64,000 nucleotides of DNA. Origin: Glandiceps talaboti (taxonomy: Eukaryota; Hemichordata; Enteropneusta; Spengelidae). The notes under the pieces are model-generated. The model was not told where the DNA came from, ran no database searches, and was given only the letters and a program-made list of their open reading frames with translations. The DNA lies in NCBI RefSeq assembly GCF_964340395.1, contig NC_135556.1, forward strand, positions 22,893,723 through 22,957,722, written 5' to 3'. A program made the position numbers and the translations under genes. Position 1 is the stretch's first letter; every line of letters starts with the position of its first letter. Below, in pieces: positions 1 through 10,985 of this stretch.

Positions 1-192
1 TATGTCTACTTCAAGTTCAAAATAGACGACTGAAATTACATTCTTTACATTACATTGTATTTACATAAACTATGTGATAAATATATAAATAGTCATTAGA
101 AGTTTATTGTGTTGACTTTTATGAAGCGTAGATACCCGGTGACTCTGACAGTTTTCATTAGTTTTGTGCTGTTATATTAATTACTCTGCAGC

Positions 193-397
193 AATTCTCG
201 GTACCTGAAATAGAATATAACTGCCTAGACGCATCATAAAAATAACGAACATTATTTCTTGGTCAACGTCATAACTTCCACTCTTCACATACATTATCAT
301 TATGATTATTAAAGGCGCGCGTAAGAAGAAGTCGGCCTTCTTGTTCTATTTTAACCCTCTAGCATGAAGTAAAATGTTATTGCAGGTACCGAGAATT
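193..397. repeat. Inverted repeat pair, 15 bp arms, ~175 bp apart
   Basis: aattctcggtacctg at 193-207 is matched exactly by its reverse complement at 383-397. The arms enclose 175 bp of otherwise unremarkable AT-rich DNA. This could be a small terminal-inverted-repeat element; no clear target-site duplication was seen. Confidence 0.6.
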
Positions 398-1131
398 CTG
401 GTCGCAACTAACTGCAACATCATACCCAACGAAATATGTAATTAGAGCTTTTGGGATTGAGTTTATTTCACGATCGCGAATAAACCAATGAGGGATCTTT
501 TGAACAGTTAGAAAGTGCCAAAGTGGTAATACAGATAGAACATACATTTCGGACATATGATAATGTAACAGTGGGCTGATTATGAAAATATGTCAGAGAG
601 TGTTGATACCGCCAATATTGTGATTGTATAGAAAGAAAATAGTGCCAATACATGCATGGCGAGGATCATGAATTGTAAATTTATAACAAAACCAGAAGAA
701 AGGCAAGGATAACATTAATTTACATTGCATTGCATTGCATTGCATTTGAATTTGGTATTAAACGTGTTGGTGATTTAAAAGACACAATGTCTTCTGGTTG
801 TATTCAAAACTAATGTATATATTTCCTATGTATTACATGCATCATAGACTGTGTTTCTATCATGTATTAACCCGTGTTTTCCAACTTATATCAGCTCGCA
901 GATTAAAATTTATCGAAATATCGACATGATATTAACAATGTTGTCTCTAGTGTGTATCCTCTGACGTGATAGTGGTTTGTATGCGTGGAAAGTTAGAAGA
1001 AATAGTATACTTGTACATTTCCTGCTTTGAAACTGAGTGTTGACTTGGAAATCAAGTATTTGAACTAGTCCGTGTAGTTTTTAGAGAAACAAGTCCAAGA
1101 CAATTGGTTAAGATTAACATAAACAATCAGC

Positions 1132-1134
<3 letters not shown>

Positions 1135-1183
<49 letters not shown>
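1135..1183. repeat. (AC)n microsatellite
   Basis: About 24 uninterrupted AC units. Confidence 0.95.
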
Positions 1184-1185
<2 letters not shown>

Positions 1186-1215
1186 ATAGTGATGATAATC
1201 ATCTCGCCAAGCTCT

Positions 1216-1318
<103 letters not shown>

Positions 1319-2134
1319 ATTAAAAAAAATAGGGATGTTCTAAGTCATTACTCAGAGTTTCACGCTTCCTCAGCGATCATCCAGGATTGTCAAGGTCGAC
1401 ATACTTAAATATGTGTGTGTATATATTGCGTAATAAGATGGTAAAACTAAACTATTCCTTACGAGGTTTACTTCTATAGTTGTCGAGGGAATATTTACCT
1501 TCATGGCGACATTTCGAGACTAATTCAGATTTTTTGTTCATTAGCATGCTCTTTTCAGCATTTATTATATAATTATATAGTTTCTCTAAACACGACGCCG
1601 TATGGCCATTATCCACGTTTTTAGGACAATACTCCGATTGAGAATATTTACATGAAATATGCCATCGCAAGATCAGTCGTTGTTGGCGCCCTTCCCATCC
1701 TTTTCCACAAAGGCCCAGGGAAAGAATGATAGGGACGCCCAGGGGACGCCCCGGCGATGTAATTTAGTCTACACACAGCAATACCTCGGTCTGTGAGTGA
1801 TGGCGCTGTCAAAAATTGTTGATACAACATAACATTACTGGTGGGGGTCGATTTTCTGACGGCTTTGTATGTTGGTTTAAGCCTATGCATTCAGAAATAC
1901 AGGTTTTAATACACCCACTTGCAATATCTCAGTTGATATCCAATGAAATCAATAATTCATTATTTTGTCGATAAATTGGTCACCATGGCAACCAAATCAA
2001 TAAAACATTTTTTGTCAAAATGACATATTGATAGCTATTATCAAATAGTTCCATTCACTGTGTAGATTTCTCAAAAGTTACTTTCATCCATTTACAGTGC
2101 AATAAATATGCCAAATATTTTAAGGATTGACTAT

Positions 2135-2325
2135 CATCTTCATCTGGGAATCTAGCTGCAATAATTGTAGCATTCGTTTTGATTGTTTTATTTTCTTCTG
2201 TCTTAATTTTTTTCCTGGTTAAAATGACAGAACGAAAAAAAATAACAAGAAAAAACCAAAATTCAAAATCAAAATCAAAACAACTGCTACAATTATTGCA
2301 GCTACTGGGAATCCAGATGCGATCT
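2135..2325. repeat. Foldback element with 20 bp perfect core arms
   Basis: tagctgcaataattgtagca (2153-2172) has an exact reverse complement at 2285-2304. Similarity continues outward (ctgggaatc / gggaatccag) and inward (ttttgatt / aatcaaaa), giving a ~190 bp imperfect hairpin with an AT-rich loop. It looks like a MITE or foldback transposon; target duplication not identified. Confidence 0.7.
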
Positions 2326-3158
2326 TGTGCGCTACTTATCAAAAATGGTGACGGCCCTATACACATTACACACTATTGAGGGCGCACTACTCCATACAGG
2401 AACACAGTACGTATTCTATTCCAATCCATGCTTTCTAACTCATATTTACATACATGTATTTGTCATTCCAACTACCCAAATAAATCATGTAGAATTATGG
2501 TTAATAGAACCCTCGTGTACAATGTATACACTAGTGTTGAATTATATTCTCTCTATACCTTTACAACAGAAGTACTTTTCTTGTTGTTGTGTAAATGGGA
2601 GTCTTATCCAAAACTTGTCCTTTGTGTTTGGTTCATTAACTTGGATAAGTTCACAGGGAACTATTTCTATGGTCCTCACTAGAATCGTTTTCCTGTCAAA
2701 GATTGCACCTTTTTTCTATTCATTTTCTGGTGGAGTAAAGTTAAATTCAGTACTAAATGAAAAACTGGGGTGCCAAAAATATGAAAAACATTGTCGCTGG
2801 GTGTATCTATAATCACTTGTAGCATTCATCAACTCATTGATAGGACAGGGGGTGTTTGCTGGAGAGTCTTGCAGTGGAGGGTGTGTGGTGGTAGTGGTGT
2901 GGTGGTGGGGGGGCTTGCTTCAGTCCACTAACACTTGAAAGTAAGTGAGGGGTTGGTGGGGTAGGGGGCATGTGGAGAGTATTGTGGTATGGGTGAGGGT
3001 GGGGGCTTGAAAGCCAATAATAAAACACTGAAACACAAGTCATCTTTTCAATATGTAATTTTATGCAAAATATAAATGTTACCTTTAATTTAGGGAAAGG
3101 GTTGTTTGTTTGTTGAGATTCATTTTCTCATTCTGTGTACTCACAATGATGGCATACC

Positions 3159-3170
3159 AATAATAATAAC

Positions 3171-3205
<35 letters not shown>

Positions 3206-3220
3206 AATAACAATAAGGAT
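3159..3220. repeat. (AAT)n microsatellite
   Basis: About 15-20 AAT/AAC units with a few interruptions. Confidence 0.9.
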
Positions 3221-4549
3221 AACAATAATCACATGGCATATTAGAGAAAAAATAACAAAATGACTGAACTGAGACTTGATACCTTTTGTCCATTATGTAA
3301 AAGAACCTGAGGTATATGACATGGAAATGACAATGTTTGTATATTCAAAACAAATTAGTCCACATAAGACATGGTGCCTGGTTATAAAATCTGTTTGTTG
3401 AGGTATGTAGTCTACAATGTAGTACATGGAGTGTCAACCTTATCATTTACAAACCACTCTTTACCACATGCCCAGGAGTACAAGTTGGTTTTCGGATTTT
3501 TTTTCTCATTTCATATCAAATGCCCGAGAAATATATCTATGATATTCCCTACATTATAACTCAGCGATTGAATTGATGTACACCCATGATTACTATGGCA
3601 ACGGCTGAGAGAAATAAGTGAATGTTACCTAGACAGTAATGACATCATCGGTCTGGGCTTCTCAGCCTGTCCTAATAGGGAGAGGGAGATTAGACCATGC
3701 CCACAATGGCTGATCTGTCAGTCCACAGGTTACGATACTGTTACTTAAAACTGGGACTTCTTTAATTATTACAATAACTGTTTTTTTTACCAGTGTATGT
3801 GTATGTCTTCTAATGTTATTTATAATATGTGCATGTCCTCTGACCTAAATTATATGAACTGGCAAAATGAGGTACTGTTTTGTGCATAGATTCAGAGTTT
3901 CCTGTACACCACACGATGAAATATATTAGCAAAGCACCATTAATGAAAGCCCAAATTACCATGAATAATTGTTACACAATCACATGGTTTCTCAATGACT
4001 AAACCCTACCCTTTATACACTTATAGAGATTTCTGAATTGGCTGGACAGTGGTATACAGGTGAACAATAAAACTAACTATGTGTACAATGTATCCTTGGG
4101 CAGTGGTAAGAGCTGCACATCCCCAACCCCTCTCATTTTACTAATTCAGGTCTCCTTTTCTCCCTCCCCATTGACACTAGCCTGATGTTATTGAGAAGCA
4201 AAAAAAATCCAATATGACTTAGGAGTAAAATTCATTTGAAATATTTTCATTACTGTTTGAAAACTGATAAAATACTACGGCGTAGTTGTGGTGTCACATT
4301 TTTAACCACAAAAATAACTTAAGTGAAAGATTATTAAATGAAAAGTACTTGTAGATTAAATATACAAATATAATGTGAAACTCCTGGAAATATTTAATGC
4401 TTCTCAAAACAATGTACCATAGTTACTTGAACAGACCAAAGATATTACATATTTGAATCAAGTTTTGTCACATTTACAAATCAGCATCTCAGACACAGAG
4501 GGAAATAGTCAAGTCTATAGTTGTACTAGGCTTGTGTGATGAATGACAT

Positions 4550-4735
4550 CAAGTGATATAGTTGATTGGCATCTGTCAATCAATGCTAATTGGTAAGCAG
4601 CCAATTAGATGTTGACAACTCTCAATCAGTGATATTGGTAAGCAGCCAATCAGATGTCAGATTGTCAGCTGTCAATCAATGCTAATTGGTTAAGCAGCCA
4701 ATTAGATGTCAGATTGTCAGCTGTCAATCAATGCA
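4550..4735. repeat. ~60 bp tandem repeat with CCAAT-type hairpins, 3 copies
   Basis: Three diverged copies share attggtaagcagccaat. In copies 1 and 3 ctaattgg and ccaattag flank a 7-8 base loop (4586-4608 and 4682-4705), forming perfect 8 bp stems. Each copy also contains ctgtcaatcaatg or a close variant. Confidence 0.75.
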
Positions 4736-5159
4736 TAATGTCTGAATCACACAATAATACACAAATATATTTGCAAGTTTAACTTCACAAATATCTATGG
4801 TCTGTTCAAAATAACATAATGTCTGTTAAAACTTTTTTTTTCATAAAAAAGAAATATCTAAAGTGATCTGGTAAATGTTATAATAAACCACCTGAACATT
4901 GATGATAAAAAATGTTAACACACTCTATTACAACACAAAATAAATACTGATCACAATTTGGCAAACATAATTTTTTTTACAATAGATTTTTTTTTGGTAT
5001 GACAAAAAATTTAAATCCATCAAGCATACAGTTTGTGAACTGGTGATCTCACCAAGTGTGTATCTGAGAAGCTAATACAATACACGTTATGACTAAAATG
5101 ACCCCATTTGGTGTTCATAGCTAAAAATGAGTCTAAAAATAATACCACTCTGGTATTCC

Positions 5160-5480
5160 AGCATTCGGTTTACTCACACAAACTAAATCTATTGTTCTAC
5201 AATGTGGTAGATCACACATGTAGGTGATAGCAGTTCCTCTGTTGTACGACTGCAATCACCTTGTGATCAAGATGTTGTAAACACTGGCAGTCTCAAAACA
5301 GTACACTGTAAGTTCATGGAACTCTGCCAATAAAACTGTGTGACACCTCCCTACTGAGACTACAATTAAACCAACGTCCATTCAATAGCTTATCACTGTT
5401 GTATCAACATGTTGCGACAATAGTTTTAGTTTGTGTCTATCTTAGTAAACCAAAGGCATGATTACCAGAATAATATCAAG
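5160..5480 (+). repeat. Dispersed repeat family A, copy 1
   Basis: Diverged similarity in the same orientation to 44515-44895. Shared landmarks in the same order are: gtgatcaagat, gtccattcaatagctta, tatcaacatgt, and caatagttttagtttgtg. It is non-coding and probably an old interspersed transposon fragment. Confidence 0.7.
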
Positions 5481-6597
5481 TATTAAACCCTGTAATGGTA
5501 GAGCACAGCTGTGATCAAATAAGGTGACATACATAACATAACCCTGAACTATGTCTCTAGCTAAATGCATAGACAGTGTTTTTGAACGCTTTTCTTCAAT
5601 GGTGACACATTTCTTATATACACCACATTGCTCAGATCTATGTCACAGCTCTACTTCAACACTAGAGGGCGACATTTAATGCAAACATAGCATACTGTAC
5701 ATGTCTGGAAAGATTTGTGCGTTCATATGAAAGCAAAGACACAAACTATGTTGTCCTGTGGAAAATGAGGTTTGCTAACATAACTGATAAAGCAGATCCA
5801 TTGCCAAGTCAAAAGTTGACTTCCATGCTCAACATTCAAAAGTGCTACCCCTGGGACTAGGACGTATAAAAGCTGTCAAACTTTCTGGTTATTTTCTAAA
5901 ATATATGTTCTTTCTGTTTTACTACAAGGCAAACATGATCTTTTTTATCAGGAAACTGACACACTGAGTGTGTCTACAAGAGTTATCGTCTGTAAATAGT
6001 TGTATAGATAGGGGAAATAGGTCTACAGACTTGCATTAGTCGACTACCTGTCAATTAAAATCAACTCCTGCTTTTGCTACTTCTCAGCTAGGTCATAGGT
6101 CATATATAACTACACTCACTGGCCTACTCATGATGTCATTGTTTTTAACCCAGTACAGTAGCTGCTTTGGGAAAATCGTAATTTGCATATAAATACTACA
6201 ATATCTGACTTCCATTATGTAAATTAATCCAGCCACTCTCACTTATTGTTATGATTACTAAAAAACATGTATTTGAAATGATTCTTTTTTGAAACCTGTA
6301 CCAATGATAATTCAAAAAAAGAGAAAAAATACTGATTTAAAAAAATTACAGGTAATACATTGCTATTCTATTCAGCAAAATCCTTACCAATTTTTTTTTT
6401 CAGTTGCATGAAGGTTGTTTAAATATTTCATGATTAATTTTCACCCTAAAAGATTACGTTAAGATCCAAAAAAGTGTCACTGATAATTTTGAGTAAAATC
6501 TACCAAAATAAAAAATGCTAGGCATAGAATTATCAAATAAAACGGCTGGGTGTGGAATTCTCCCTGTACGTCCACTTATTCTTAGTTGCTCCTATAA

Positions 6598-6825
6598 CAC
6601 AGCCTGTGGAACCCCACACATTGAATGTTGCCCTGCAACACAGCCTGTGAAACCCCACACATTGAATGTTGCCCCTTGCATCACAGCCTGTGAAAACTCA
6701 CACATTGAATGTTGCCCCTTGCATCACAGCCTGTGCAACCCCCACACATTGAATGTTGCCCCTTGCATCACAGCCTGTGAAACCCCACTGGCTGAACATT
6801 GCTCTAGAAACAGAGCCTGTGAAAC
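6598..6825. repeat. ~44 bp tandem repeat, about 6 copies
   Basis: cagcctgtg recurs at about 6600, 6641, 6684, 6728, 6771 and 6812, followed in most copies by acacattgaatgttgcccc. The plus-strand open frame across it is a by-product of the repeat. It lies in the presumptive 3' region of KIBRA. Confidence 0.85.
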
Positions 6826-7283
6826 CAAAAAAGTCAAGGTTACATCACAGACCTTCTCACTAATCATCTCAAGAATCTTATACATGATAGAATTCAGTTG
6901 TCTTTTGTAATTTTTTCCACAAAATATGTACAAATACCTCAGATTATTAATGAAACAGCACTCAGATTTCTCCTGGCTTAAAATAAAGGAGAAACCGACT
7001 TCATTCAAGCATTCGTCTTTCTCACTTGTTCCATTTACACTGTAAAATATTCATCACAAACACATTCAAACCAAAGATTGATATGCACAGCATGGTTTCC
7101 TTGGGAACACCAAGCAACAGTTCATACTATGGTTCATCCAATGTCACATGTTTGAACTGCAGTGGTTTTAGTTTTCCTCTGTCAAGGTTTAGACTGGCCA
7201 TCAGTGTACAGAACAATTCAGCTGCGTCCATGCTTCTGCAGCATTCAGAGACATTGCAAGTTGATTGGGTCATAGTTCATAGG

Positions 7284-7350
7284 TCAATACTCATTCTTTG
7301 GCAGTGTAGGGACATTGACATTTACTGCAGTAAAAAATGCCATCTTCTCC
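7284..7350 (-). CDS. KIBRA: KIBRA terminal coding exon, C-terminus PTLPKNEY
   Basis: A 67 nt terminal exon after a T-rich tract and TTGCAG. One base completes Arg, then [20 protein letters not shown] and Y, then TGA (7284-7286). Human WWC1 ends EKMAFFTRPRMNIPALSADD plus V. The EKMAFFT core fixes the exon and frame, although it overlaps a longer plus-strand open frame of no merit. The human C-terminal ADDV PDZ-binding motif is not kept; this protein ends KNEY. Confidence 0.92.
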
Positions 7351-10192
7351 CTGCAATTCAAAATAAACAGAACAATACAAAATTATTTGGGACATGTTTC
7401 ATTTCACCTTATTTTTGTCTGTCGGTGTGCCCACATATTCATTGGATTATGTTCTGGCAACAATGCATGTGTCTCTTATTGTCCATTTTTACATCTGACC
7501 GTCACGTGGGACAGCTTGAATTGTTATCTCTTTGCAGTTTGTTTTTGATTGTCTGTTATATTCTCAGTTTCTGGTTTATGTCTATGTAGCGACAGATCCC
7601 TGACACACTCATATTGATGTTGATGTCAAACACCAAGTATAATTGTACATGATACCATATTAGGAGCACATGACACCATATTTGGAATAATGACACCATA
7701 TCTGGCACACATGACATAGATTTGGTACACACAACACCATATTTGGTATATACAACACCATATTTGGTACATGACACCTTACTTGCAGTTAGTCTATAAT
7801 TGTAAATGCACCCATAACAACCTAATAATAACCTAATACTAACCTGAATGACATGATTTCTGGTTGAGGAGTCTGACTCTGTCTCAGTTTGTACACTTGT
7901 TTGGTGGCTTTTTTTAGTGACCTTTCATTCCTGTCTTGCAGTGTGGTCTTGTTGAAACTATCGGCATTGTCCAACAATCTTTTCATGATGTCGTGTTCAC
8001 TAAGCCATGTCGGATTCATGCCTGGATATGACAAATCAATCACATTAATATAGAATGTACTTCAGAAATAAACTCTTGAATTTAAACTTTCACTGTTACT
8101 ATATTAAGGAAAATGTCAAATCTAGGGTCAATGTACACATTTTTACAGTAGAGGTCAAAATGATATAAAAATCTAGTCATTTTAGAATTCAATATGGCTG
8201 CTAAATACTGTGTTAACTCTAAATACAATAAATTTACCATTTTCTTGAGCCTCCTCCATTTTCTGTTTAATTTCTTTAAGCCTTGCAATTTCTTCCTGTA
8301 GGTAGTTCTGTTTAGTTCTTGATGCCTGAAGGTCAAGTTCAAGATCCAAGGAAGTCCTTTGAGGAGTATGTTCAACTTGAAGTTGGGGTACTTTTTGACC
8401 CTGTGGACAGAAAAGCAACCCAATTTTGTAAACACATAATGAAAACGATAACATAATTTATTCACTCTAAAGTTGAATCAAATATCAATGTTTGATTGTT
8501 ATAATTATCTATGAATTTCAATGCATATCAATTGTCTTAAGGCTGTTAGAAGAACGTCTTCAGATCTGTATTAGTAACTGTCCTTAGACACGGCATCCTT
8601 CAGATCTGTATTAGTAACTGTCCTTAGACATGGCATCCTTCATGATCAAGTTGACATACCAGCATAAAGATGACATGTTGCTGTATTCACCTATGTCACG
8701 CAAATCTTTATTTGAATGTCAAGTCAGAAGTGTTTGCAATCAGGCCAACATCTCAACTGAACTGCCCAGATGATTGTGTATATATATGCCTTATCATACT
8801 AGTAAGATACTCTATCTGAATCACCAAGTTGTGTTCAAAGTACTTGTCAGGAACATAGCTATTTACTTGACTTGAAATGTGAGAATTTATCAGGCTTACC
8901 TTCTTCCATCGAAGACTTCTCCTTTCAAGAGAGTTCCTGATAAAGGGTCCTCTTCTGTACATTGGCTGCAGCATGGAACTATCACTGTCACTACGATTGA
9001 GCTATATAGAGAAACAACAAAATAGTAAATGTTTATGTTGGCCTACTATTGGCAGGGTACTATCACTGTCACTACGATTGAGCTATATAGAGAAACAACA
9101 AAATAGTAAATGTTTATGTTGGCATACTATTGGCAGGGTACACTAACACTTTCACTAACACATCCTTCAACCATTCACACAAACAAATACTAATTATAAT
9201 AGTAAAGAAAGAACCTCAAGCAGGGTGTGTTGATAATAAGGGGTAGGTCCAACTCGGCCCATTGCCAACTCGGCCCATTGCCAACTCGGCCCCGGGGATT
9301 ACCAACTCGGCCCAGGTGATTGCCAACTCGGCCCACATGATTGCCAACTCGGCCCATTCAGTGATACCGACTCGGCCCACTGTGTCATACGTTAATTTGT
9401 CATCACAGAAATGATATTCTGAACAAGCAGATACAGAAAACAAGCCAAGGTCCATCCAGACTCAGCCTAGTCCTACTGCACTCCTGCACCTTTAAGGTAC
9501 ACAGGGACGAATTGCATCAACTATTTTGGACTTTGAACTTTTTACATAGCAAAGTCATGAATGTCAAAGAAACAGGAATCGCAATCATATTGAACTTGAG
9601 GCGAAACTTGGACTAGTTCAACAGAGGATGGGCCGAGTTGGTGGGTCGAGTTGGCAGAGTGTGGGCCGAGTTGGTGGGCCGAGTTGGTGGGCCGAGTTGG
9701 CAATGAGTGGACCGAGTTGGTGGGCCGAGTTGGCGATGGGCCGAGTTGGACGTGCACCGATAATAACAGGCCACAATACTAACTTTACAGTGATTTTTTT
9801 TTTCAATTTTGATGTGGACTTTGTCTAGTTACCCATTTTGGCTTTATTCAAGTGTCACATTCTTACATGCATCTTAAAACTCTATGCAAGTCATTGTGAT
9901 AATGATATCTATATGACTTTATGGCACATACATCTATTGACATTTGGACAGACAGACTGACACAGACAGATTGAGACAGATAGACAGATAGACAGACGGA
10001 CAGATAGACAGACAGATAGATTGACAGACAGACAGATTGACAGACAGACAGAGACAGACAGAGACAGATTAATAGACAGACAGTCAGACACAGAAAGATT
10101 GACACAGAAAGATTGACACAGACCGACAGACAGACAGACAGACAGACAGCCAGCCAGCCAGACAGACAGCCAGCCAGACAGACAGACAGACA

Positions 10193-10245
<53 letters not shown>

Positions 10246-10786
10246 GCAAATAGACAAGACCATGTACATTGTCATAATGCTGACAGATCATGGTATAATT
10301 GCAACCAAATTCAAATACAACATACAAGTACTCACCCTACAAATATATTGCTGTTTTTGAGGTCCTGGTGAAAAAGTAGCAGACCTGACAATGTTACTGG
10401 CACGTAAATTTCCCCTACTGTCATTCTTAGTATGTCTAGTATTTTTACCACTGCGCATAAATTCACCTCCTTTGAGTTCATCTGTGTTTGTTTCCTTATC
10501 ACATAACCAAGTCCTTGATAATTCATCATGATCATGAAGGTTCATGTGATTATGGTAATTAGCTTGTTCATAAATATTCACTAAGGCACTAGATCCGGCA
10601 TGCTGCCTCAAATGTTGCTGTTGAAGTTGTTGGTGGTAAAGTTGTTGCTGCATATGTTCTGTGTACATTTGTTGCTGCAACTGTTCTGCATACAACTGTT
10701 GTTGTTGTTGTTGTTGTTGCATTTGATGCTCTGAAAACATCTGTTGTTGTTGCAATTGTTCAGAATACAATTGTTGCTGCTGTAAC

Positions 10787-10825
<39 letters not shown>

Positions 10826-10948
10826 AGCTGTTCTGGGTAAAGCTGTTGTTGTAATTGTCCTGCATAAAATTGTTGTTGTTGAAGTTGTTGTTCGGGATAA
10901 AGTTGCTGCTGCAACCTTTGTTCTTGATATAGTTGCTGCTGCTGCTGC

Positions 10949-10985
<37 letters not shown>

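Larger units (their letters stand above)
2400..7283 (-). other. KIBRA: 3' untranslated region and downstream flank of KIBRA
   Basis: No coding exon was recognised below the stop at 7284. The transcript's 3' end cannot be fixed: no clear AATAAA is seen near the stop on the minus strand, and the first ATTAAA-type signals I noticed are at about 5675-5680 and 4392-4397. The stretch includes a ~44 bp tandem repeat (6598-6825), a dispersed repeat (about 5160-5480), the CCAAT hairpin array (4550-4735) and an AAT microsatellite. Confidence 0.4.

Noticed and set aside
6515-6910. 131-codon plus-strand Cys-rich frame
   Set aside because: Periodic Cys comes from the ~44 bp tandem repeat; no homology or splice context.
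7026-7589. 187-codon plus-strand frame
   Set aside because: It overlaps, on the opposite strand, the last KIBRA exon, whose EKMAFFT homology and phase are decisive.
9863-10327. Long Cys/Ser/Leu-rich minus-strand frames
   Set aside because: They are translations of the GACA microsatellite with no start context or homology.
10608-10865. Minus-strand open frame rich in Asn/Ser
   Set aside because: It is the shifted frame of the CAA/CAG tract; the Gln frame is the one in phase with conserved KIBRA sequence on both sides.
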